Of a stretch of DNA of 17,526 bases, positions 8,588 through 16,290 are shown piece by piece. The notes under the pieces were generated by a model. It did not search any database, was not told the origin of the DNA, and saw nothing but the letters and a program-made list of their open reading frames with translations. Every line of letters begins with the position of its first letter. The first letter of the stretch is position 1. The translations under genes were made by a program, and so were the position numbers. This stretch comes from Bacteroidetes bacterium UBA7368 (GTDB lineage Bacteria > Bacteroidota > Rhodothermia > Rhodothermales > UBA10348): the NCBI GenBank assembly GCA_002469915.1, contig DKOG01000230.1:1-17526 (forward strand), in the 5' to 3' direction.

Positions 8588-9316
8588 ATGGAAACCAATA
8601 TGGAACAGCGTCAAGTCGAGCCCATTATTCAGCTCACCGACGTTCGGAAGATCTATAAAATGGGGACACAGGTGGTAAAGGCACTTGATGGCGCCACCAT
8701 TACTATTTATCCAAACGAATACGTAGCGATCATGGGCCCCTCTGGTTCAGGAAAGTCTACCATGATGAATATCATCGGAGCACTAGATATCCCAACCAGT
8801 GGCACTTACGTACTGAATGGAGAGGATGTTAGCGAGATGGACGACGATGAATTGGCAGGAGCCAGAAATCGTCAAATTGGATTTGTATTTCAGACGTTCA
8901 ACCTGCTTCCGCGTGTGGATTGCCTAGCAAACGTGGAATTACCCCTCGTGTATGCTGGGCATTCCAGATCCAAGCGGAAAGAAATGGCCTCAAAGGCCCT
9001 CGAAAACGTCGGGCTAGGAGATCGCATGGATCATAAGCCTAATGAGCTTTCTGGAGGGCAGCGTCAGCGCGTAGCGGTGGCAAGAGCTTTGGTGAATGAT
9101 CCTGCCATATTGCTAGCAGATGAGCCAACAGGTAACCTGGACTCAAAAACAGGGATCGAAATCATGCACCTCTTCGAGTCTCTGCATCAAGCTGGAAATA
9201 CCATTCTAGTCGTTACGCACGAAGAAGATATAGCTCAGCATGCACGCCGCATTGTGCGCTTACGTGACGGTAAAATTGAGACCGATGAACGCGTCGAAAA
9301 CCCGACCCTAGCTTAA
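8588..9316 (+). CDS. ABC transporter ATP-binding protein, MacB/LolD type
   Basis: Cytoplasmic ATPase expected to power a MacB- or LolD/FtsE-like transporter. It is 242 aa from ATG 8588; ATG 8600 is an alternative. All nucleotide-binding motifs are intact: Walker [10 protein letters not shown] at 50-58, Q-loop Q102 in FQTFNLLP, signature LSGGQ at 154-158, Walker B ILLADEP with D178 and E179, D-loop NLD, and switch histidine H211 in VVTHEED. The length is that of a stand-alone ATPase, without the fused permease of full MacB. It is third in the operon after the channel and adaptor genes. The next gene is convergent, so no permease follows. The partner membrane subunit must be encoded elsewhere. 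The subfamily call is firm; whether the machine exports small molecules, peptides or lipoproteins is open. Confidence 0.95.
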   Translation: METNMEQRQVEPIIQLTDVRKIYKMGTQVVKALDGATITIYPNEYVAIMGPSGSGKSTMMNIIGALDIPTSGTYVLNGEDVSEMDDDELAGARNRQIGFVFQTFNLLPRVDCLANVELPLVYAGHSRSKRKEMASKALENVGLGDRMDHKPNELSGGQRQRVAVARALVNDPAILLADEPTGNLDSKTGIEIMHLFESLHQAGNTILVVTHEEDIAQHARRIVRLRDGKIETDERVENPTLA

Positions 9317-9326
9317 AGCTAGAGTC
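9304..9326. terminator. Hairpin spanning both convergent stop codons
   Basis: CTAGCT (9308-9313) and AGCTAG (9317-9322) form a perfect 6-bp stem. The three loop bases TAA are the ATPase stop codon. The right arm contains the minus-strand stop (TAG, 9321-9319) of the convergent lipoprotein gene. Beyond one C/A mismatch the stem continues with GAC (9304-9306) and GTC (9324-9326). Being symmetric, it could act on both transcripts. There is no T-tract, so intrinsic termination is unproven. Confidence 0.4.
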
Positions 9327-9789
9327 CACAGCTGTATCGTCGTTCTTCCCGAATGAAGCGAAACTCGCCTTGAGCCCTCCTCATACTGATGATTTGGAAG
9401 GGCAAAGACAACGCTTGCACTGTTATGCAGTCTGCGCCTGGCACAGAAAGTAGATAATGCACTTGGATTTCTTCGCCTCGTTGTTCAACAGACTGCACCT
9501 CGACAACGAATCCACCTGAATTCGTGGGTATGGCGATGATACCGACCATTGATTGATTGAAGTCGATGGATGGCAGCTCTCCAAGCGGGTTAACCTTAGC
9601 TAAGGCCTCAGAAAGAGCCCCTTCATCCGATACTACAACTTCGAGCGTATCGCGGATGGATCCTGACTGTCCAATAGCGATGGGCTCAAAGTATAAAACG
9701 TCATCAGGTCCTTCATCTAGGTTGGACTGCACTGCGCAACCAGAGAGGACTAAAAAGGCGACAAACAAGGTTGTGAGAATTCGATTCAT
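9319..9789 (-). CDS. PrcB_C-domain lipoprotein
   Basis: Small exported lipoprotein, 156 aa from ATG 9789. I prefer this start over upstream in-frame ATGs (such as 9807 or 9897) because it begins directly with the signal MNRILTTLFVAFLVLSGC, with lipidated Cys18 in lipobox LSGC. The residue after Cys is Ala, so no obvious inner-membrane retention signal is present. Residues about 80-136 (MVGIIAIPTNSGGFVVEVQS, then HYLLSVPG, then LSLPFQIISM) match the pattern of PrcB_C, the domain named for the PrtP/dentilisin complex subunit of Treponema. No protease gene lies nearby. Cys121 and Cys154 could form a disulfide. It is convergent with the ATPase gene (2 bp between the stops) and divergent from the marC-like gene (86 bp between starts). 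Domain assignment is by pattern; function is unknown. Confidence 0.8.
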   Translation of the reverse strand: MNRILTTLFVAFLVLSGCAVQSNLDEGPDDVLYFEPIAIGQSGSIRDTLEVVVSDEGALSEALAKVNPLGELPSIDFNQSMVGIIAIPTNSGGFVVEVQSVEQRGEEIQVHYLLSVPGADCITVQALSLPFQIISMRRAQGEFRFIREERRYSCGL

Positions 9790-9875
9790 TTGTTGATTTA
9801 TGTGCATCCGTATATTCGGTCGGGAGTTACCCCGCGCTTCCTTCATTTTTGATTGCTCAAGATCTGAATAATACG

Positions 9876-10466
9876 ATGAATCCATACATCGAATCATTCC
9901 TGCCTCTGTTTGTGGCGATGAACCTGCCAGGTGTCCTACCCATTTTTATGGGTTTAACCGACGGTATGACAGAAGTTGCTCGAAGAAAATTAGTTCTTCA
10001 GGCCTCTTCAACCGCGTTTGGCGTTGCTGTGCTGATTCTTTTCGCCGGTCAAGTCATCTTCCAAACAATGGGTATTACGATAGATGACCTCCGCGTCGGT
10101 GGGGGACTCATTCTTCTCGTGCTAGCCATCACAGACCTGATTTTCGGCGATTTTCGTCAGCGTTCACCCGATGAGGATGACAAAGAAACATCCACCATTG
10201 GAATCGTTCCCATCGGCATTCCCCTGACCATCGGACCGGCCGCCATTACTACGATCATCGTGAGCCAACAAAGTTTCGGTTACGTCCCCAGTTTAGTCTC
10301 ACTTCTTATCAATTTGACACTGATCACGGTTGGCTTTCTTTACGGGCCGAGACTCATCTTGAAGCTAGGAGCCGATACAGCCAAAGCCATAGCAAAAGTA
10401 ACCAGCTTGTTTCTGGCCGCTATTGCTGTTGCGATGATTAGGGTTGGTATTGTAGGGATGTTATAA
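9876..10466 (+). CDS. MarC family (UPF0056) integral membrane protein
   Basis: Inner-membrane protein of the MarC family, whose biochemical role is unsettled; the former link to multiple antibiotic resistance has not held up. I chose ATG 9876 (196 aa, MNPYIESFLPLFVAMNLPGV). A TTG at 9849 would add nine residues. About six membrane segments can be traced. Family hallmarks include FLPLFVAMNLPGVLPIFMG at the N-terminus, GGGLILLVLAITDLIFG in the middle, and GIPLTIGPAAITTII in the second repeat. A charged cytoplasmic loop (RQRSPDEDDKE) separates the halves. Length is typical (about 195-220 aa). It stands alone on its strand: divergent from the lipoprotein gene and convergent with the amidohydrolase gene, only 7 bp between the two stops. 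Confidence 0.93.
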   Translation: MNPYIESFLPLFVAMNLPGVLPIFMGLTDGMTEVARRKLVLQASSTAFGVAVLILFAGQVIFQTMGITIDDLRVGGGLILLVLAITDLIFGDFRQRSPDEDDKETSTIGIVPIGIPLTIGPAAITTIIVSQQSFGYVPSLVSLLINLTLITVGFLYGPRLILKLGADTAKAIAKVTSLFLAAIAVAMIRVGIVGML

Positions 10467-10473
10467 AAACGGC

Positions 10474-11874
10474 TTACTGAACCCCGACTTTTCCTTCTAT
10501 TGCCCGGACCATAGCCGGGGCATCGTAGCCAATGCCTTCACGAAACACCATTTGAACGTTTCTAATTAAGGCAGGGTCACTACTGAGGTCACCGTCGATC
10601 AAGACCAAGTCAGCCCACTTTCCAGCTTCAATACTACCGGTTTCTGAAGCAATGCCCAGAATATCAGCCCCATTAAGGCTCATAATTTGAACCACCTCTG
10701 CGGTCTCAAATCCGGCTTCGTGTAGTAGCTCAAAATTACGCTGGTCTCCATACCCGGGTAAGGCTCCGCCATATCCTGTTGGATCCACTCCAGATGCCAG
10801 TAATCCGCCGGCCTCCACGAACGCTTTTTCAAACTCAAGCGATTTCGCAAATAGCTGTTTCCACATCTGAGAGTTTTGATCCGCAATATTGGCCCGCGTT
10901 TGTAGGTACTCTTGCTGGACTTCTCCCGACATGGCATCTAAGACTCTTTGTTCGAGAGGCGGACGATTGGGTACGTACATCTCGTACACGGCCAGCGTCG
11001 ACGTCATACCCACACCTGCATCTATCATTTCCTTGAAAGTAGCCTGAACCTCATCGCTATCCATTTCCATTCCGATCAGGCTTTCTCTGAAGTCAGTGGG
11101 GCACTCATCTAGCGGTTTATCTTCATCATAATCCGTGTTCGTAAAAAACCCGTGCTCCAGATTATCAATACCGAGAGCCACAGCCTCCCTAAAGCTGACA
11201 GAACACAAATGACCCGTTACTTTAAGTCCGTGTGCGTGAGCTTCTTCTATGGCTGCTTTAAGCTCATCCCTGCTAATCATATTGTAGGCTTTAAACCAAT
11301 CCACCCCTTCTTCAGCCCAGTATCTCACAACCCGCTTAGCATCATCAGCATCCTTCAACCGGGTCATGTACGTGTAGCCTTCGCCACCGGTGATGTACGG
11401 CCCTGTAATAAACATTTTGGGTCCCACTCGCTGACCACGATTAATAGCTTGCTTGAGTTCGAGTTCGGAGTAGGGAGCATAACTTCCCGTGGTCCGAATA
11501 GTGGTCACTCCTGATGCCAGATACAGCATGGGTGCAGTGTAGTCTAGCTGAATGCGCCGCTGAGACGTCGTATAAAACGTATGATTGTGCATTCCGATGA
11601 GACCTGGAATGACCGTTTTACCAGACCCATCAATCCGCTCTGCGCCCTCAGGAATATTGACGTCTGCACCCACGGCGGAAATTCGCCCGTCCTGCATTAG
11701 TATAGTCTGACCAGTCCTTGCTGCACTACCCGTACCATCAATCACCGTCGCATTTTCAATGACCACCATCGATGCATCGTGTGAGACATATTGTTGGACC
11801 GATACAGATCGTTGAAAGGCACTTACGGGAAGCGCCAATACGGCGAGTAAGAGAAAGAGGGTAAAGGAGCGCAT
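10474..11874 (-). CDS. Exported metal-dependent amidohydrolase (amidohydrolase_1 / imidazolonepropionase-like)
   Basis: Secreted TIM-barrel hydrolase for a C-N or similar bond. Start ATG 11874 gives 466 aa with signal peptide MRSFTLFLLLAVLALPVSAF. The frame extends to 11922, but that adds a hydrophilic leader in front of the signal. The urease-like cap strand reads VVIENATVIDGTG, followed by the conserved DGSGKTVIPGLIGMHNHTF. Metal ligands in order are H96 and H98 (HNH), K195 in DWFKAYN as the carboxylated lysine, H222 in VTGHLCS, H241 in NLEHGFF, and D364 in ASGVDPTG. The C-terminus has the usual SLNGADILGI and GSIEAGKWADLVLIDGD. This set is complete for the family that includes prolidase-like and organophosphate-degrading members, so the substrate cannot be named. 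It is third in line after uvrB and the multicopper oxidase gene on the same strand, 168 bp downstream of the latter. Confidence 0.93.
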   Translation of the reverse strand: MRSFTLFLLLAVLALPVSAFQRSVSVQQYVSHDASMVVIENATVIDGTGSAARTGQTILMQDGRISAVGADVNIPEGAERIDGSGKTVIPGLIGMHNHTFYTTSQRRIQLDYTAPMLYLASGVTTIRTTGSYAPYSELELKQAINRGQRVGPKMFITGPYITGGEGYTYMTRLKDADDAKRVVRYWAEEGVDWFKAYNMISRDELKAAIEEAHAHGLKVTGHLCSVSFREAVALGIDNLEHGFFTNTDYDEDKPLDECPTDFRESLIGMEMDSDEVQATFKEMIDAGVGMTSTLAVYEMYVPNRPPLEQRVLDAMSGEVQQEYLQTRANIADQNSQMWKQLFAKSLEFEKAFVEAGGLLASGVDPTGYGGALPGYGDQRNFELLHEAGFETAEVVQIMSLNGADILGIASETGSIEAGKWADLVLIDGDLSSDPALIRNVQMVFREGIGYDAPAMVRAIEGKVGVQ

Positions 11875-12042
11875 CGAATAGTTCGGGTGAGTGAACGGAA
11901 GTTTCGGAAGTAGTATAGCCAAACTCGTGTTCTTTCGTCAAACGGCGTTACGTCTGATTGCGAAAGGGACTGCAGGATCACCTTTCATGACCCTACTCAT
12001 TCGAACTTCAAATGCACCTTCGGACACCACCTGTCGAGCGGT

Positions 12043-14145
12043 TCACTCCACTAAAAAGGCGAGCTTCATACCGGCTTCGAGGTGTTCTGCAATATGGCAG
12101 TGCATCATCCATTTTCCAGGGTTGGTAAACTCAACCAAGAGGTCTGCTGTCATTCCAGCCGGAATAAGTACCGTATCCTTCCAGACTCGATTTGTGGTAG
12201 GCCGTCCGTTATAGGAGAGTACCAAGAATCGTTGGCCATGCAGGTGTACTGGATGTTGCATGGCGTGTTGTGCATCTCGACGGTTGTGAATGCGAATTTT
12301 CTCGACCGAGTCCAGCGCAAAGGTCCAGTCTATTTCCATGTTCTCACGTCCCGTGGAAGGCTCACGAATCAGCCAGTCGACTTTGTTAGTAGTCGAACTC
12401 CAGTTCATCATGGGCATGGTACCGGACCATTCGACCGGTGGAAACCAGGTCTGATCTACTTTCAGAATCCAATCTACGAGCGGTGGCAAGTTTTCAGTTC
12501 GAATAAGCAAGTCAACTTCCTTATCTGGCTCCGTATGCTCATACGCTGAGAAGGTGCTGATCTCCTCTCGAATATCGGGCCTGATGTTAGCTGTTACATC
12601 CCCTTTCGTTGTCCTAATCGGAGGTGTTTCAAAGGCTGATGGCTCGACAGTAAGCCATCCCACGGTATCAACTTCAGCAAAAAAGACACCGGTGGTATGA
12701 TCAAGGGACTGGATTCGATTTACCATCGCAAAGGTACCAGCCTGCTCCAAATAGAAGTCTGCGATATACCGCTCGGCCGGCGCGATAGCCATACTTTCTT
12801 CCCAAGACTCGATTTCAAACGGACTCAGATCAGAGGCCAATACGTTCATTACATGGCCATCCAATGACAGATTCCATGTGCGCGTGTTCGAAACGTTGGT
12901 CACAAACCAGCGCAAAGTATCGCCTTGCGTGGCACGAAGGTGTACTTCAACCTCTCCATTTACCAGCAGTTGATTGCCGAAGCGGCCCATCAGAATGAAG
13001 TTTGGAGCATCTTTTCCGTACGGTACGTTGCCTTGAGGTCCAATCGTAAAGTCATCCAGTACTAGAATCTCTTCTCGTGAGGCAGGAGCTAGATACGTGT
13101 AGTCTGGTGCACGCACAATCATATTTCCATACAGCCCTAAGTCTTGCTGTGCTTCTTCCCGATGATGCGGGTGATACCAGTACATGCCAGCATCTGGAAA
13201 GTGAACCTTGTACGTGAATGACTCTCCTGGCAATACAGGATCTTGAGTAATCCCGGGTACCCCATCAAAGGCATTGTCTTGCCGGAGACCATGCCAGTGT
13301 ATGGAACTAGCAAATGGAGCGTCATTTCTAAATGTAACAGTTATAGTTGTATTCCGATCAACATCCAGCAATGGACCTGGAATTTGACCATTGTACCCCA
13401 GCATACTAAATGAACGCCCGTTTATAACCTTCTTGACCGGATGCGCGTGCAACGTGATCGAATCACCATCGGCTAATCGCATGACTTGTCGAGGCATAGC
13501 CAAAGGGGCGTCGGAGTGCTCGGGTAGCCATGGATCTGTATCCGGGCTAAGTGTCATCATGGCATCCATCATGGTAATTGCTGGATGCATAGCCGGGGGC
13601 GGCCAGGCTGTGGAGCCGTGATCATGGTGCCCCTCTTCCATGGCCGCCCCCGGATCGACAAAGGCCGACACCTGAAACATGTCATGTGGCTCAAGGCGAC
13701 TTGACGGAGACCGTCCCCGAAGTACGAGGCTTCCTTTCCGTTCCATGTTTCCACGCTCAGACTCGAGACTCACTAACAACATGAATTTGTTGAAGGCCAC
13801 CTCACCCATATCAAAATGACCATTTCCGATGGACCCCAAGCGAATGACAGGGTCGAGGTCAAGCGGCATTACCCACAACACGTACTCTTGGGGTTCAGGC
13901 AAATCCGGAAGCCCTGCTACATCCAGAACCAATTGATACCGTTGTAATCCATCTCTAGAAACCACAACCCCAAACGCCGACTCAGGTCGTGCTAATTCAA
14001 CATGAGCTATCGCACCGTAATAAGTCTCTGTTGGGATGAGATTGATACAGTACAAAGAGAGGGGGGGACACGCTGGCACACTATGTTGCGCTTGGACCGG
14101 ACTGATCCATAAGGCAAGCATACCGAGTATGAGCGAGCACCTCAT
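12043..14145 (-). CDS. Exported multicopper oxidase with extra N-terminal beta-domain
   Basis: Laccase-like or cuprous oxidase using O2 as electron acceptor. It is 700 aa, about 200 longer than ordinary three-domain enzymes. Residues 1-20 are a Sec signal (cut near PVQAQ). Residues about 35-160 form an additional beta-rich domain resembling the RskA C-terminal (anti-sigma-K) fold by pattern (GLPDLPEPQEYVLWVMPL, then FNKFMLLVSLES, then LVLRG). A His/Met-rich linker follows (about 166-200). The cupredoxin core begins near 228. All four copper motifs are intact: H283-W-H285-G, H325-P-H327, H631-P-V-H634-L-H636, and H682-C683-H684-I-x3-H688-x4-M693. C683 with H631 and H688 should hold type 1 copper, with M693 axial. 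Its ATG overlaps the uvrB stop by 4 nt (ATGA), so it is probably translationally coupled. Copper tolerance or phenol oxidation are both possible. Confidence 0.95.
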   Translation of the reverse strand: MRCSLILGMLALWISPVQAQHSVPACPPLSLYCINLIPTETYYGAIAHVELARPESAFGVVVSRDGLQRYQLVLDVAGLPDLPEPQEYVLWVMPLDLDPVIRLGSIGNGHFDMGEVAFNKFMLLVSLESERGNMERKGSLVLRGRSPSSRLEPHDMFQVSAFVDPGAAMEEGHHDHGSTAWPPPAMHPAITMMDAMMTLSPDTDPWLPEHSDAPLAMPRQVMRLADGDSITLHAHPVKKVINGRSFSMLGYNGQIPGPLLDVDRNTTITVTFRNDAPFASSIHWHGLRQDNAFDGVPGITQDPVLPGESFTYKVHFPDAGMYWYHPHHREEAQQDLGLYGNMIVRAPDYTYLAPASREEILVLDDFTIGPQGNVPYGKDAPNFILMGRFGNQLLVNGEVEVHLRATQGDTLRWFVTNVSNTRTWNLSLDGHVMNVLASDLSPFEIESWEESMAIAPAERYIADFYLEQAGTFAMVNRIQSLDHTTGVFFAEVDTVGWLTVEPSAFETPPIRTTKGDVTANIRPDIREEISTFSAYEHTEPDKEVDLLIRTENLPPLVDWILKVDQTWFPPVEWSGTMPMMNWSSTTNKVDWLIREPSTGRENMEIDWTFALDSVEKIRIHNRRDAQHAMQHPVHLHGQRFLVLSYNGRPTTNRVWKDTVLIPAGMTADLLVEFTNPGKWMMHCHIAEHLEAGMKLAFLVE

Positions 14146-16196
14146 TTCAGGCTATGCTCCATCTGTGCAACACTATCGCGTAATTCTGCGGCGCGCTCGA
14201 ATTCCAGATTCGATGCTGCCTCTATCATTTCTGTTTTCATCTGCTTCATCAGATCTCGCTTCTGATCATCCGTCAAGTACTTAATAACAGGATCTGCAAC
14301 GACTTTTAACTGATCTGAACCATCGTAATACTGCGACGCTGGGCCCGAAACATCATGTTTTTCATCAGCGATAGCCGTCCCTTCCATAATCTCATCAAGC
14401 GACTTCTTGACCGTCCGCGGGATAATGCCATGCTCTTCATTGTATGCCATTTGTATGGAACGACGCCGAGCAGTCTCATCCATCATGCGTTCCATCGAAC
14501 CGGTAATTCGGTCCGCATACATCAGAATTTTACTCCGAACATTTCTAGCGGCACGACCTGCTGTCTGAATCAAGGAGCGATCCGAGCGCAAAAATCCTTC
14601 CTTGTCCGCATCTAGGATGGCTACAAGAGATACCTCTGGTAAATCCAGCCCCTCTCGAAGCAGGTTCACCCCAATGAGTACATCAAAGTCCCCTACACGT
14701 AATCCACGCAAGATGTCCACCCGGTCCAACGCGGCGATATCTGAGTGCAGATAGCGCACTTTCAGCCCGTACCCGTCTAGGTAGTCAGCTAAGTCTTCAG
14801 ACATACGTTTGGTGAGCGTAGTCACCAACACTCTTTCATCGCGATCAATGACGATCCGTATTTCTTCAAGCAGGTCATCAATCTGGTTCTTACTGGGTCT
14901 AACGATGACTTCTGGATCGAGAATCCCCGTTGGCCGAATAACCTGCTCCACGAAGGCTCCACCCGTGAGATCCAATTCGTAATCGCCTGGTGTTGCACTG
15001 GCATAGATAACTTGATCCTGACGTTCTTCGAACTCTTCAAACGTCATCGGTCGGTTATCCAGTGCCGAAGGCAATCGAAATCCGTGCTCCACTAAATTCA
15101 GCTTTCGAGCCCGGTCTCCATTGTACATGGCACGCACCTGCGGTAGCGTAACATGGCTTTCATCAACGACCATCAAGAAGTCATCTGGGAAATAGTCTAG
15201 AAGACACTTGGGCCGCTCGCCGGGCTCAACACCTGACAGATGCCGAGAATAGTTTTCGACGCCCGAGCAGTACCCGACCTCTTTGAGCATTTCAATATCA
15301 AACAGAGTGCGCTGCTCCAACCGGTGTGCTTCCAGCATTTTTCCGTTTTCGCGCAGAACGGCCAGTCGCCAATTTAATTCTTCTTGGATCGTACTGATCG
15401 CTGTTTGAATCTTCTCTTTTGAGGTAACAAAGATCTTCGCGGGATAAATCGTCAAATACCGATCCTCGGCGATTTCCTTACCAGAAACCGGTTCAAAAGT
15501 ACTGATCTTCTCGACTTCATCTCCCCAAAACTCAATTCGATAGGCTTCATTCTCGGAGTATGCTGGAAAGACCTCAACGACATCCCCGCGCACGCGAAAC
15601 GCGCCCGGACCAAACTCGACGTCGTTTCTGGAATAATAAATGCCCGTGAGGCTGTGTAGCAGTTCGTTTCGGAGAATAGTATCTCCCACCTTCAACTGAA
15701 CGATTTGCTTCCGGTAATCATCAGGAGACCCGAGTCCATAAATACATGAAACCGATGCGACCACAATGATATCTCTTCGCCCAGAAACCAAAGCACTCGT
15801 TGCCTTGAGCCGTAATCGATCGATTCGATCATTGACCGACATATCCTTTTCGATATACGTGTCCGAGTGCACGATGTAGGCCTCGGGTTGGTAGTAGTCG
15901 TAATAGGAAATAAAGAACTCAACGGCATTGTTGGGAAAGAAGTGCTTGAGCTCAGCATATAGCTGAGCCGCCAATGTTTTGTTATGGCTGAGCACCAACG
16001 TGGGTCGTCCGGATTGAGCAATAACGTTGGAGACCGTGAACGTTTTACCCGTTCCAGTAGCCCCTAGCAAAACCTGGTTTTTATCCCGTTTTTCGAGGCC
16101 ATCTAGCAATTCGTTGATTGCTTTTGGCTGATCACCGGTCGGTTCAAATTCTGAAACGACCTGAAATGGCTGCTCAACGCGCAGGAGTTCTGACAT
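14142..16196 (-). CDS. uvrB: UvrABC excinuclease subunit B
   Basis: Damage-verification helicase of nucleotide excision repair. It is loaded by UvrA, then recruits UvrC for incision. It is 684 aa, close to the 673 of E. coli. Walker A is GATGTGKT at 45-52, the DNA-gripping beta-hairpin YYDYYQPEAY is at 98-107, and DESH of Walker B is at 345-348. Helicase motifs GVNLLREGLDLPEV (509-522) and QTAGRAARN (544-552) follow. The C-terminal UVR motif that binds UvrC is at about 645-680. The start MSELLRVEQPFQVVSEFEPTGDQ is normal. The 94 bp upstream are shared with a divergent lipoprotein gene. I found no LexA box of the CTGT-N8-ACAG type there. Its stop codon overlaps the multicopper oxidase start, an unusual partner for this housekeeping gene. 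Confidence 0.98.
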   Translation of the reverse strand: MSELLRVEQPFQVVSEFEPTGDQPKAINELLDGLEKRDKNQVLLGATGTGKTFTVSNVIAQSGRPTLVLSHNKTLAAQLYAELKHFFPNNAVEFFISYYDYYQPEAYIVHSDTYIEKDMSVNDRIDRLRLKATSALVSGRRDIIVVASVSCIYGLGSPDDYRKQIVQLKVGDTILRNELLHSLTGIYYSRNDVEFGPGAFRVRGDVVEVFPAYSENEAYRIEFWGDEVEKISTFEPVSGKEIAEDRYLTIYPAKIFVTSKEKIQTAISTIQEELNWRLAVLRENGKMLEAHRLEQRTLFDIEMLKEVGYCSGVENYSRHLSGVEPGERPKCLLDYFPDDFLMVVDESHVTLPQVRAMYNGDRARKLNLVEHGFRLPSALDNRPMTFEEFEERQDQVIYASATPGDYELDLTGGAFVEQVIRPTGILDPEVIVRPSKNQIDDLLEEIRIVIDRDERVLVTTLTKRMSEDLADYLDGYGLKVRYLHSDIAALDRVDILRGLRVGDFDVLIGVNLLREGLDLPEVSLVAILDADKEGFLRSDRSLIQTAGRAARNVRSKILMYADRITGSMERMMDETARRRSIQMAYNEEHGIIPRTVKKSLDEIMEGTAIADEKHDVSGPASQYYDGSDQLKVVADPVIKYLTDDQKRDLMKQMKTEMIEAASNLEFERAAELRDSVAQMEHSLK

Positions 16197-16290
16197 CTAC
16201 AGAAACGAAGGTTTAGGAAAGCCGTAAGTTGGCGTTCTCGTGTACCAGAATAACGACCTTAGGTTCGGCTCCAATCTATCCTGTTTTGTT

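Noticed and set aside
11962..11986. GAAAGG/CCTTTC inverted repeat with a 13-nt loop between the oxidase and amidohydrolase genes
   Set aside because: A 6-bp stem with free spacing is expected by chance in a 168 bp gap; no T-tract.
12082..12549. Plus-strand open frame of 155 codons opposite the multicopper oxidase gene
   Set aside because: It lies over the conserved copper motifs HPVHLHG and HCHIAEH on the other strand; no protein features of its own.
16197..16290. SOS (LexA) box for uvrB in the divergent promoter region
   Set aside because: No CTGT-N8-ACAG-like site was found on either strand; LexA sites in this group may differ, so regulation stays open.
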